Made by a program: the position numbers and the translations under genes | NCBI GenBank assembly: GCA_020832965.1 | Contig: JAJHRM010000028.1 | Span: 1-15,827 of the forward strand | Reading direction: 5' to 3' | Length of the DNA stretch: 15,827 nt | Source: Thermofilum sp. | Lineage (GTDB): Archaea; Thermoproteota; Thermoprotei; Thermofilales; Thermofilaceae | Notes under the pieces: model-generated | What the model was told of the DNA's origin: nothing | Databases searched by the model: none | The model's input: the letters and a program-made list of their open reading frames with translations, nothing else | Part shown: positions 7,278-14,897 of the stretch, piece after piece | How the letters are laid out: each line of letters opens with the position of its first letter | How positions within the stretch are numbered: position 1 is the first letter of the stretch

Positions 7278-7901
7278 GTAGGCGAGCATGTAGCCCTTTT
7301 CAAGCACTCTGCAGAGCTTGAGCACTGGGTGGAAAATCTTGATCAGGAGCCCAAGAACCCTCCACAGGCGGCGGGGCATCGTGAGCACTTCGGCTTTATC
7401 GACCCTAACCAGAATAAACCCCCTCAGAAAGTACCTGTACACCGCGTAACCCCGTTTAACCAGCACGCTTGCGGTAACAGACCTCGACATGGCAGGCAAC
7501 GCCAAAACGATTAAGCCACCTTGCTTAGCTAAGCCCTCAAGCCTCCTTAACAACTCGGCGTCCAGAATGCCGTGAACAGATTCTACAGCTATTACAGCAT
7601 CAAAGGCCTCGGGATAGCTAAAGGCCCTGATGTCCAAGGCGTAAAGTTCGTTGTACACGCCAAGCCGCTTGGCGAACTCCACCTTAGCATGGTCCACATC
7701 AACGCCGACGACGCGAGAACACCCCAAATAACCCTTGAAAACGAGCCCCCATAAGCCAAGACCGCAACCAACATCGAGAACACTATTAAGCTTAAACTTC
7801 TTGAGGAGACCCGTAATCCAAGGCTCAATACCAGGACTATGAAACGTTAAAGTATACTCGGAGTCGTACGTTAGCCCCACTATTGATAGCACCACATCCA
7901 T
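7266..7901 (-). CDS. Class I SAM-dependent methyltransferase
   Basis: 211 residues. The SAM-binding motif I is clear, VLDVGCGLGLWG (41-52), followed by the acidic end of strand 2 in RVVGVDVDHAKV, motif II LYALDIRAF and the motif IV region FDAVIAVESVHGIL. The C-terminal ~60 residues are basic and hydrophobic (KRGYAVYRYFLRGF onwards), perhaps for membrane or acceptor contact. It probably methylates a sugar or glycan intermediate, given its neighbours; the sequence does not show the acceptor. Start ATG at 7901 with no obvious ribosome binding site; a TATA-like box 20 bases upstream hints at a leaderless or near-leaderless message. This is the first gene of the long run that continues to the low-coordinate end of the window. 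Confidence 0.85.
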   Translation of the reverse strand: MDVVLSIVGLTYDSEYTLTFHSPGIEPWITGLLKKFKLNSVLDVGCGLGLWGLVFKGYLGCSRVVGVDVDHAKVEFAKRLGVYNELYALDIRAFSYPEAFDAVIAVESVHGILDAELLRRLEGLAKQGGLIVLALPAMSRSVTASVLVKRGYAVYRYFLRGFILVRVDKAEVLTMPRRLWRVLGLLIKIFHPVLKLCRVLEKGYMLAYKVV

Positions 7902-7916
7902 GTGCTCTAATCACGC

Positions 7917-7924
7917 AATTTTAA
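7917..7924 (-). promoter_or_regulatory. Possible TATA box for the methyltransferase gene
   Basis: The minus strand reads TTAAAATT centred about 20 bases before the ATG at 7901, a little closer than the usual 25-27. The next gene upstream is broken and 127 bases away, so a promoter is expected here. No other part of 7902-8028 stands out. Confidence 0.25.
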
Positions 7925-8028
7925 TCTCTGCCCTACGAGAACCTAGAATGGATGCCACACATATAGCTTGAGTACCGCTATAACTAGACCCTCACTGCGC
8001 GCGCTATAACACCTCCTACGTATTTAAC

Positions 8029-8860
8029 TTAGCTCTTATGGCTAAAAGAAGCTTTACTAATAGCATAAACGAGGTAAAGACCATATGAGACCTTGAAAAC
8101 TTTAAGGTCATAGTTTCCTTCCAATAACTTTAAACATTTATAGAATAGTAAAGGTGTATGAACCTCAAGTATTATGAAGTCAACGAACCCCCTAGTAATG
8201 CGTTTCATAAGACCTTTTAATACTTGCTCTTCAAAACCCTCTGCATCAATCTTTACTAGATTGATTCTCTGTATAGATAACTTATCAAGAAGGGTGTCTA
8301 AATCTATTACCCTTACCATATACTTTTCCTGGACCTCTCCTAATCCCCCTCGCATAGTGTACATCTCATCGGTTCCTCCTCTAGGTTTTACAATTGTGCC
8401 CATCCCTCTTGCCTCTCCTGCCGCCAACATAAATGGCAATATATTCTTAGCATTGCTTGCCTTAATTGAGTTATAGAGCACAGCAAAATTTCCGGGAACA
8501 GGTTCAAGAGCAATAATAAGTTTGCATCTAGAACTCATTTTAAGAGAACCAAAAGCCATAATGTGCTCCAACATCGATGCAAATGCTACTTCTAGGCAAA
8601 TTCACCTTTACCAGTTCATACATAGAATCAAAGTATACGTATATCAGTGCCTCGTCAAAGTCTTTTACATCTTTATAACTTGGTATAACGATTCTCTTCC
8701 TGAAACCTAAGGGTATAACAACATATTGTAATATTTTCCGAAATAATTTAAAGTATAGAATGAGTATTCTTCCGAGGCTTGCGAGGAAGGTGTAAGGAAA
8801 CCCTCTGAAAAAGAGGCTGCGATAGAAACCTGTGCCCCTATCTTTACGCAGCTTTGGCAT
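8029..8860 (-). pseudogene. FkbM-family methyltransferase gene split by a frameshift
   Basis: Two adjoining frames make one FkbM-type SAM methyltransferase (sugar O-methylation is common in this family). The first part (8860 to 8540, ATG start, GAGGGG upstream) carries motif I, SSICIDVGAHYGFW, at its end and then hits TAA. The second frame resumes at once with SLKMSSRCKLIIALEPVPGN, the usual E-P-x-P strand, and later LVKIDAEGFEEQVLKGL, the hallmark FkbM motif, ending at 8029. Removing one T from 8547-8548, giving GFWSLKM, or from the T4 run at 8551-8554 restores a protein of about 277 residues. Nothing else is damaged, so this is either a recent mutation or a sequencing/assembly error. If translated as it stands, neither part would be a complete enzyme. 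Confidence 0.85.
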
Positions 8861-8895
8861 CTTTACATGCCCCTCTAAGATCCTTGATAAGCGCG

Positions 8896-8931
8896 CGTCG
8901 CCGCTGCCGGGAGCCTCAACTAAACCACCTT
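8896..8931. repeat. 36-bp direct repeat, copy B (orphan junction fragment)
   Basis: Matches 7242-7277 at 34 of 36 positions. Here it lies upstream of the FkbM start with no methyltransferase or propeller gene around it, as a GC-rich fragment in AT-rich surroundings. The 166-base stretch 8861-9026 otherwise holds only a possible terminator. Confidence 0.85.
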
Positions 8932-8982
8932 CTGATTAGGTGACCGATGATCTGCGATTTAATGTGGACACAGCGTTGTAAG

Positions 8983-8996
8983 CCAAAAAATAAATA
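8983..8996 (-). terminator. Possible T-rich transcription terminator after the GT2 gene
   Basis: The minus strand reads ATATTTATTTTTTGG about 30-45 bases after the GT2 stop at 9027, including six T in a row. Archaeal termination often uses such T runs without a hairpin. Based on composition only. Confidence 0.3.
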
Positions 8997-9026
8997 TGCT
9001 AACTTTGGGAAGATTTGTATGATACA

Positions 9027-9963
9027 TTATCGAAATAACCTCCTAAATAGCTCAATTACAAACGCTGTATACGATATGTACGTTATTAGCGAGTTCTTTA
9101 TTGCTTGCCACAATGATACGTTCGCACGTCTTTTTGCCACAAAGGTTCTATGCGATCTGTGTGCTAGAGATAGGGCGATTGGCACGAGAAGGAGCATATT
9201 CGAGCTGACCACGGACAAAGTCACAAGAAGAGGTGATGATAGCAAAGCCGTGAAAAAGGCATACAAATGCGTCTCGGATGGCATGTATTCCGTGCTTGAG
9301 GAACGCTCTTGCGCGGGCTTTGCCATCTCTCCAAGCCTTCTTGAGCCTGTGTTTGTTCTCGACATGGAATACGTGGGCACAGCTATCATGAAAAATGCTA
9401 ATTCCGGCTTTCTTTAATCGAAGACAGAAATCATAGTCTTCGCCGCCAATGTCGAATTTCTCGTCGAAGTTGCCAACAATCTCAAACACACTCCTTTGAA
9501 GAGCAAGGTTTTGCGTCGGCGCAAACCATGTATAAGAATATTTGCAGTTGGGGGGCATGCGCATCTTTGGTAGGGCTTCTACTGTACCGTGCACTTCGGA
9601 GCGCTTTAAGGGGATCTCGGGACCTGCCACAACGAAGCACTGTTTTAGATCTTCGATAACGCGCGATAACCACCAGGGAGGAACTAATACATCAGCATCT
9701 ATAAACGCTAGTATAGAGCCCCTTGCTGCCTCGACCCCTTTCCTCCTTGCACCGCCATACCCAGGCTTGATATCATTGACCACAACCCTTACAGGAAGCT
9801 TATCAGCGAACTCATTGGCTATCTTGGCCGACATATCGTCTAGGGAGTCAACAACTACGATAATCTCATAGGGCTTTACTTTTTGATACTCGAGCGACTT
9901 AAGAGCATACCTGATTAAAGGTTCATTCCGAGCAATTATGATTATGCTAACGTTTCTGTTCAT
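9027..9963 (-). pseudogene. Membrane-anchored GT2 glycosyltransferase gene split by a frameshift
   Basis: The first frame, from the ATG at 9963, is a GT2 (GT-A fold) enzyme: VSIIIIARNE (5-14), VVVDSLDD (36-43), the metal-binding DAD in AFIDADVLVPP (89-91), and GGEDYDFCLRL (173-183). At about residue 236 it runs into unrelated sequence, while the neighbouring frame continues as TALLSSPLLVTLSVV..., giving two hydrophobic helices and a basic tail ending FRRLFR at 9027, exactly the membrane C-terminus this family often has. The switch point is a run of five A on the plus strand (9253-9257); four would restore a protein of about 310 residues reading VCLFTALLSS. Start chosen for its GGTGGAG site; an in-frame GTG at 9975 lies within that site. 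Could be a real mutation, slippage or a homopolymer error. Confidence 0.85.
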
Positions 9964-9969
9964 ATCTCT

Positions 9970-9976
9970 CTCCACC
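9970..9976 (-). promoter_or_regulatory. Ribosome binding site GGTGGAG for the GT2 at 9963
   Basis: The minus strand has GGTGGAG six bases before the ATG at 9963. It favours this ATG over the GTG at 9975, which is part of the same site. Confidence 0.6.
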
Positions 9977-10005
9977 CTAGAATTACCTTTTGTGCACGTA
10001 AATGT

Positions 10006-10020
10006 CTAAAATATGTTTCC
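10006..10020 (-). promoter_or_regulatory. Possible BRE/TATA promoter of the GT2 at 9963
   Basis: The minus strand reads GGAAACATATTTTAG: a purine-rich BRE-like stretch followed by a TATA-like core. A start site ~26 bases downstream would fall near 9984, leaving a leader of about 20 bases that contains the GGTGGAG site. Consistent, but found by eye. Confidence 0.4.
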
Positions 10021-10067
10021 ATTAGCGCATTTGCAACATATACATACCCTGATAAGTATAAACATCT

Positions 10068-10082
10068 TAAAAACATAAAAAC
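10068..10082 (-). terminator. Possible T-rich terminator after the GT2 at 10137
   Basis: The minus strand carries two T5 runs (TTTTTATGTTTTTA) 55-70 bases after the stop at 10137 and upstream of the next promoter candidate. Typical of archaeal T-tract termination; weak evidence alone. Confidence 0.3.
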
Positions 10083-10136
10083 CTTGTTAAGGATGAATCT
10101 CATTTTTAATTATTACGAAGATGTCGTATTCCCTAG

Positions 10137-11177
10137 TTAAAGATGTATTAAACGTATCTTCCCTCTTATGAGACCCTCAGCTATCTTAATCTTTACCATC
10201 TTAATAAGGATACCATATGATAGAGCAAGGCCTGTGAGGACATTGCCTTTCATCCAAGACTCAAAACCCATGATTATGCCCTTTTGTCTAATTACGGGAT
10301 ATGCTGAAGCAAATATGTATAGCGCCAAGAGCAGTGTTACTATCACATTCTTCAATAATGCTAACATACAAATCGATAGCACCAAATCCCACGGCCATAA
10401 GATCCAATATACAATTCTAAATTTTAGAAATCTTGGTAAGTTCTTCCAACTAAAGTAATACTCTTCAGCCCTCACCGTAAAGTTGTATTTCAGCCAACTT
10501 CTTAGGATGCCAGGTCTAGCGACGTCGGCAGGTCTCTTTAGATGAAGGACTGGTTTAGGGGCCCAGTAGATGAGGTACCCTGTGCGCTCCCTTACCCTTA
10601 TACAAAACTCGGTGTCCTCTCCTACAGACAATAACTCGTTGAATTTCCCAACGATATCAAAGATTTCTCTTCGAATGAGCGTGAAGCCCATGTACACGGC
10701 ATTCGTCTTCGTACTTACCGTCGGGACATATCGTACCCTTAAAGGTGATTCGTAAATGTAATCAGCCCCTATAATTCCGATGCTTTGATCTCTTTCCATC
10801 ATATGCACCATCTCTAATAGTAATTCAGGCGGAGGGATGACATCGCTGTCCCAGTACAGTAGGTACTTCCCCTCCATATGTTCAATACATAGATTTCTGG
10901 CCTGAGGTATGTTCGTGGGTGCTTGAATCGCAATGACATCGTAATATCCCTCTCTTTTAGCTTTATCCCTCCACTCCGTGATTATATCGAAGGTTCCATC
11001 CATTGAACAACCATCTACGAACACTAACTTAATCTTATCTTTTGGATACTTTAAGCGATCAATAGCCTTTAGAACTTCTTTAATACAATATGTACTGTTC
11101 TTAGTTGGCATACAGATTGTTATCAAAGGCTCTGTAGTTGTATAATGGTCTTTGGGAACTCTCAGATCCTTGACCAT
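10137..11177 (-). CDS. GT2 glycosyltransferase with C-terminal membrane helices
   Basis: 346 residues, intact. The N-terminal GT-A domain begins ITICMPTKNS (19-28) and contains LVFVDGCSMDGT (51-62), the metal/nucleotide-binding DSD in YWDSDVIPPP (110-112) and the catalytic-base region SVGEDTEFCIRV (184-195). The C-terminal third is hydrophobic with about three membrane segments (roughly 254-272, 277-296, 312-328), so it is an inner-face membrane enzyme, plausibly acting on a lipid-linked acceptor such as a dolichyl-phosphate glycan. It stands alone between two gaps (161 and 213 bases) with its own leaderless-type promoter. The start at 11177 lacks a ribosome binding site, in keeping with a leaderless message. 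DNA is AT-rich. Donor and linkage cannot be read from sequence. Confidence 0.88.
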   Translation of the reverse strand: MVKDLRVPKDHYTTTEPLITICMPTKNSTYCIKEVLKAIDRLKYPKDKIKLVFVDGCSMDGTFDIITEWRDKAKREGYYDVIAIQAPTNIPQARNLCIEHMEGKYLLYWDSDVIPPPELLLEMVHMMERDQSIGIIGADYIYESPLRVRYVPTVSTKTNAVYMGFTLIRREIFDIVGKFNELLSVGEDTEFCIRVRERTGYLIYWAPKPVLHLKRPADVARPGILRSWLKYNFTVRAEEYYFSWKNLPRFLKFRIVYWILWPWDLVLSICMLALLKNVIVTLLLALYIFASAYPVIRQKGIIMGFESWMKGNVLTGLALSYGILIKMVKIKIAEGLIRGKIRLIHL

Positions 11178-11199
11178 GATTGCCCATAGTAAGGTTGGA

Positions 11200-11207
11200 T
11201 TAAAATA
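11200..11207 (-). promoter_or_regulatory. Archaeal TATA box, leaderless-type promoter of the GT2 at 11177
   Basis: The minus strand reads TATTTTAA centred 26-27 bases before the A of the ATG at 11177, the canonical archaeal TATA-to-start distance, with no ribosome binding site between. Transcription would begin at or next to the ATG. The rest of 11178-11390 holds no gene I can support. Confidence 0.55.
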
Positions 11208-11390
11208 CTACGCTTAGCGAAGCAGGACAGGCACTCTTGATACTTTTCAATTTTCATCGTTCAAGTACTTCGATACGATATCTCTAAATTCACTAACCTC
11301 AATCCCCCAGGAGTTGCCCTATAATTTAGTATAGTTAGCGCGCGTAATATATTGTACCATAGAAAGGTATATCACTTCTTTTACAATACT

Positions 11391-13085
11391 TCACAAGAAG
11401 TAGTAGATGCGGTTATATTTATTGTCATAGACTTTGTGCGCTATGCTTAACATAAAGCTTTCTAGCTCTGTAAGTTTCACTATTAACGTTTGAGGGTACA
11501 GATAAAAGCCATCTCTTGTTAACGCACGGTTTGTTATTATGTAGAGTCCTGATGTCATGTTTTCAAACCAGTACATAAAAGATATTTCATATAAAACATT
11601 TCCATACACCAGCAATCTGGGTAATATGTACGGTGGGTATTCTAAATAGTAGCAATTTGAGTCGAATGTAAAGTATTTATGTACAAAAAAGACTGATTGG
11701 AGCTCCTGTGTCGTCACATGTAGATATGGGACAGACGCATATCTTAGTAGCGGTACCAATAGTAAAGCAGTAATTATAGCAATAACTGTCAGCATCTTTA
11801 TAGAGAGAAAGTTTGTAAACCCCCTCAAATGATGTTGGGAGTATATATGATATGAGAGAGATATTAACGAGACTAACAGGAAGTAACCACTGAACTTGTA
11901 AAAGCTCCACCGAGACCATTCTGTTAGAAGCCATGGGGTAGGCGCTATTAGAGATGCTAACATAAGTGTGTATGCAAAGGAGATATCGCTATCTCTTCCT
12001 CTAAAGCGTGATACTATCGTCAAAGCATATTTATACAAAGCTATCGAAAAACTTATTGCTATAACTCCTCCCTCGATGATCAGCCTAGTGTAAACTAAAG
12101 ACCTGAACAGCGGGGTGAGACCTGTGGAGAAGGGATGAGCCATGCTTTCTTCAAATGATAATTCAAGCCGTAATACCTTCACCAAGGAACTCCATATGGA
12201 GCCTACAATTCTTAACTGGTTCCAAGCAACATAACCATACCAAGCACCAAAAATAATAGAAAAAATAATTATAGGTAACTTTAGCGATGTTAAAGGAGTT
12301 TTTCTAACAATGTACAGAAGTACATGTGCGCCAATAACTGCAACTAATATAAATCCTGAACCTGGATATGCCAAAACCATTGCGCTAAACACTATAACGG
12401 AGGCTAGGGTATGCCTCCATTCGGGGTGTTGGTGTTTTAGTATAATGGTAAAAATAAGGTTAAGGAAAATTAATGCGTAAGTGAAATGCAGACTTGAACG
12501 GTGAAATACATTAATATTTTGAAAATAATTAAGTGATAAAAAGAGTATGGGAAGTAGCGCTTCTTTGCCTGTCAATTTTTTTGATAAGGAGGCCAATATC
12601 ACAACTAATGCAATGGCTTGAATAAATGAAAATACTCTGGACATAATAAAGGGGTTTAAGCTCGTAACAATCTCAAAGATTCCATAGCATAACCCGAGTC
12701 CGGGAACAACGGATAGGTATTGTATATTGGATATGCTACCATACAAGTAAATCCAGTAGGCCTCCGCTAAATATGGATATTGATCTGGAAGCCATGGGTT
12801 AACCATCATGAATGAGGGAAGAAATTCTATGAGAAAAGCCAAAATCGAGATAGCTAACACTCTGTGAAAGGATCTCGGAGAAAGCGTAGCCACGAGTACG
12901 GTTAATGGTACTACTACCCATACCGTTATAGGTTGCACTAGAAAGTAGTACAGCGGATACGAGTTGGCATCTGGTAACTCTACCACATCAATAGGACTTA
13001 TTATGATAAAAGTTAACATAAATAGGGCTATTGCGAATAACAGCATCAACTTTAGAACGCTATCACTCATTTTGATGATTTTCAT
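11391..13085 (-). CDS. Large multi-pass membrane protein, GT-C-type glycosyltransferase or polymerase-like
   Basis: 564 residues with roughly 12-14 hydrophobic membrane segments, starting with LMLLFAIALFMLTFIII (13-29) and ending around residue 450, then a soluble tail of about 110 residues. The first loop after helix 1 is acidic (SPIDVVELPDANSY), as in GT-C enzymes that use dolichyl-phosphate sugars, and the loop WLPDQYPYLAEAYWIY recalls the same class; neither is diagnostic. A Wzy-like polymerase or other transfer protein is possible. The tail is rich in aromatic residues (YFTFDSNCYYLEYPPY) and would probably face outside. The ATG at 13085 is one base after the stop of the methyltransferase gene, with GAGG inside that gene as a possible ribosome binding site. 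It is the last gene of the upstream operon-like run. DNA is AT-rich. Confidence 0.6.
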   Translation of the reverse strand: MKIIKMSDSVLKLMLLFAIALFMLTFIIISPIDVVELPDANSYPLYYFLVQPITVWVVVPLTVLVATLSPRSFHRVLAISILAFLIEFLPSFMMVNPWLPDQYPYLAEAYWIYLYGSISNIQYLSVVPGLGLCYGIFEIVTSLNPFIMSRVFSFIQAIALVVILASLSKKLTGKEALLPILFLSLNYFQNINVFHRSSLHFTYALIFLNLIFTIILKHQHPEWRHTLASVIVFSAMVLAYPGSGFILVAVIGAHVLLYIVRKTPLTSLKLPIIIFSIIFGAWYGYVAWNQLRIVGSIWSSLVKVLRLELSFEESMAHPFSTGLTPLFRSLVYTRLIIEGGVIAISFSIALYKYALTIVSRFRGRDSDISFAYTLMLASLIAPTPWLLTEWSRWSFYKFSGYFLLVSLISLSYHIYSQHHLRGFTNFLSIKMLTVIAIITALLLVPLLRYASVPYLHVTTQELQSVFFVHKYFTFDSNCYYLEYPPYILPRLLVYGNVLYEISFMYWFENMTSGLYIITNRALTRDGFYLYPQTLIVKLTELESFMLSIAHKVYDNKYNRIYYFL

Positions 13086-13086
13086 T

Positions 13087-13767
13087 TTAGCGTTTCCTCG
13101 CTAAAATTAATATAACAGGAGCAAGCGAAGGTCTTACTCTTGCTATCAACAAGGTTATAATCTCGAATAATTTATAGCGTCTATATAGAGGAGTTAGCAA
13201 ACCATGAACTTCGATAACTTCAAACCCATAAAATAGGAGATGCTTCTTAAGGAGCTCTAATGTATAATTTACGTGGCCATAACCGTACTTGGTAAGCGGG
13301 CTCTTTTGAGAGACGTTGTAGTAGAAGGGCGTCTTCCCCACCAATAGGAGCAGCCTATTAGCCCAAGCCGCGAGGTTTGGCGTTGATATGATGAGGAGTC
13401 CTCCCTGTTTAAGGACTCTATAAACCTCCTTCAGCATGTTGTCCTTGTCTCGGAGGTGCTCTACGACTTCGAACGCCGTGACGAGATCCACTGTACCGCT
13501 CTCCAAGGGAAGCATTTCGGCGTTGAGATCCACCCTCGTTATCTCAAAGCCCTTCTCACGATATCTTTCGAGAAAACTCTCATCTATATCTGCGCATATG
13601 ACGCGCTCAGGCCTTAAGGCGTTAACAACGAACTGCGTGGTGGTACAGATTCCCGAACCTGCGTCTAGGTAAACAACCTTCTCATCTTTTAGGAGGGCAC
13701 TTGCCCTCATCAGCACTTCCGTTAATATCCTCCTATTGCACTCGATGTCAAGCAAAGGAGAGCTCAT
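13087..13767 (-). CDS. Class I SAM-dependent methyltransferase (Methyltransf_11-like)
   Basis: 226 residues from the ATG at 13767. A longer open frame to 13821 would overlap the preceding GT4 by 52 bases with a low-complexity N-terminus, so the ATG two bases after that gene's stop is preferred. Motif I is VVYLDAGSGICT (31-42), then the acidic VICADIDESFLERY, the RVDLNAEMLPLESGTVDLVTA region, FEVVEHLRDKDNMLKEVYRVLKQGG and LLIISTPN, the standard order of this family. The C-terminal half carries YNVSQKSPLTKYGYGHVNYT and a basic hydrophobic end. It probably modifies a glycan or lipid intermediate made by its neighbours. The 5' part is more GC-rich than the 3' part, in line with composition changes elsewhere in this run. 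Confidence 0.85.
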   Translation of the reverse strand: MSSPLLDIECNRRILTEVLMRASALLKDEKVVYLDAGSGICTTTQFVVNALRPERVICADIDESFLERYREKGFEITRVDLNAEMLPLESGTVDLVTAFEVVEHLRDKDNMLKEVYRVLKQGGLLIISTPNLAAWANRLLLLVGKTPFYYNVSQKSPLTKYGYGHVNYTLELLKKHLLFYGFEVIEVHGLLTPLYRRYKLFEIITLLIARVRPSLAPVILILARKR

Positions 13768-13769
13768 GA

Positions 13770-14897
13770 TTATCGTAATCGCTGTAAGAGGTTGAGGAGC
13801 TCGCGGGCCACCTCTCTCCACGTCGGTATGTTTATAACCTTGCCACCTTCCTTATCACCTTCTGACCTTAGCTCCTCTACGAGGGCCTGTGCGAGGCTTT
13901 GTGGGTCCGCATCGACGACCTTCCCGACGCCGCTCCCCTCAACCCACTTGGACGCTATGCTACCCCTCGTCATGACGAGCCTCTTCCCCCTCGCGAGGAC
14001 CTCGTTTATCAGCAGCGGGTAGCTTTCGCCTGCGTGCCTGGTGGGGAGGACTACGACGTCCGAGGCGTCGATGAGGGCTATCTTGTCCTCCTCGCTTACG
14101 TACCCGAGCACCTTTATCCTGTTCTCAACGCCAGCTTTCTTGGCAATCTTCAAGCAATTCTTTAGGTATCCCCTGTCGCCCTTACCAGCTATCACCAAAA
14201 CGGTATTGGGCTCTTCTTTAGCCACTTGAATAAAGGCTTTGATTAATATGTCTAGCCCTTTAGTTGGATGTATTCTCCCAATATACGCGATGATTCTTTC
14301 ATCGATGCCATATTTCCTTTTGAAAACCATTGTCATGCTAGGAAGCTTCAAGTACTCTTCATTAATGCCGTGAGGTAGTACGATCGCGTTTATAGAATAT
14401 TTCTCTTTCAGTAATTCTTTCTCATAGTTATTTGTTACAAGGATAATATCAGCTAAATTAATCATTTTCTGAGTAACCCATTTTTGATATAGATAACCAA
14501 ATATCCTTATGAAGGGATTATGGTGATGTTCCAGATAGTCAACGCCTATAAAATATACTGCTAGAGGCTTCCCAAGCCTCTTAGCTTCTTTACTGATCTT
14601 ATATGTGAAATAGCTGTTTTGACTCCAGCAAATTATAACATCACTTTTTTCTAAAATTTCCCTAGGAATTTCTATAGGGATCATAAGATCTGGGAAAAAC
14701 ATCTTAAGAGCCTTTATTCTGTGGATGTATACACCATCCAATACTTCCCTTCTAGGTCTATCCTTAGCGCCATGCGAACTAGTCACAACATGAACCTCGT
14801 GGCCTAGCTTGACTAAAACCTCCGATACTGCACTAATTACGTTTTCCATACCACCGACGACGGGCCAGTAATGGTGGTGCACTTGGACGATCTTCAC
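13770..14897 (-). CDS. Glycosyltransferase family 4 (GT-B fold)
   Basis: 375 residues from the GTG at 14897, which overlaps the preceding stop as GTGA and gives the classic N-terminus VKIVQVHHHYWPVVGGMENV. The frame continues upstream to 14966, but that part has no GT4 character. Domain marks: GG loop (about 15-16), YFIGVDY in the middle, LPHGIN, donor-binding YIGRIHPTKGLDIL (205-218) and EX7E in GESYPLLINEVL (E291, E299). It probably acts on the cytosolic face on a growing glycan. The coding DNA switches near 14185: the N-terminal domain and the first part of the donor domain are AT-rich, while the last ~140 codons are GC-rich, again pointing to recombination inside a GT4 gene. Confidence 0.9.
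   Translation of the reverse strand: MKIVQVHHHYWPVVGGMENVISAVSEVLVKLGHEVHVVTSSHGAKDRPRREVLDGVYIHRIKALKMFFPDLMIPIEIPREILEKSDVIICWSQNSYFTYKISKEAKRLGKPLAVYFIGVDYLEHHHNPFIRIFGYLYQKWVTQKMINLADIILVTNNYEKELLKEKYSINAIVLPHGINEEYLKLPSMTMVFKRKYGIDERIIAYIGRIHPTKGLDILIKAFIQVAKEEPNTVLVIAGKGDRGYLKNCLKIAKKAGVENRIKVLGYVSEEDKIALIDASDVVVLPTRHAGESYPLLINEVLARGKRLVMTRGSIASKWVEGSGVGKVVDADPQSLAQALVEELRSEGDKEGGKVINIPTWREVARELLNLLQRLR

Noticed and set aside
7979..8030. GC alternation GCGCGCGC and TATA-like words in the 7902-8028 gap as a regulatory RNA or strong promoter
   Set aside because: No stable paired structure or correctly spaced box could be made out by eye apart from the weak TATA candidate listed.
8947..9417. 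Plus-strand 156-codon open frame
   Set aside because: It is antisense to the GT2 C-terminus, whose membrane helices and basic tail explain the sequence much better; no motif seen.
13768..13821. Longer start for the methyltransferase at 13821
   Set aside because: It would overlap the GT4 by 52 bases with a low-complexity N-terminus; the ATG at 13767 sits two bases after the GT4 stop and precedes recognisable sequence.
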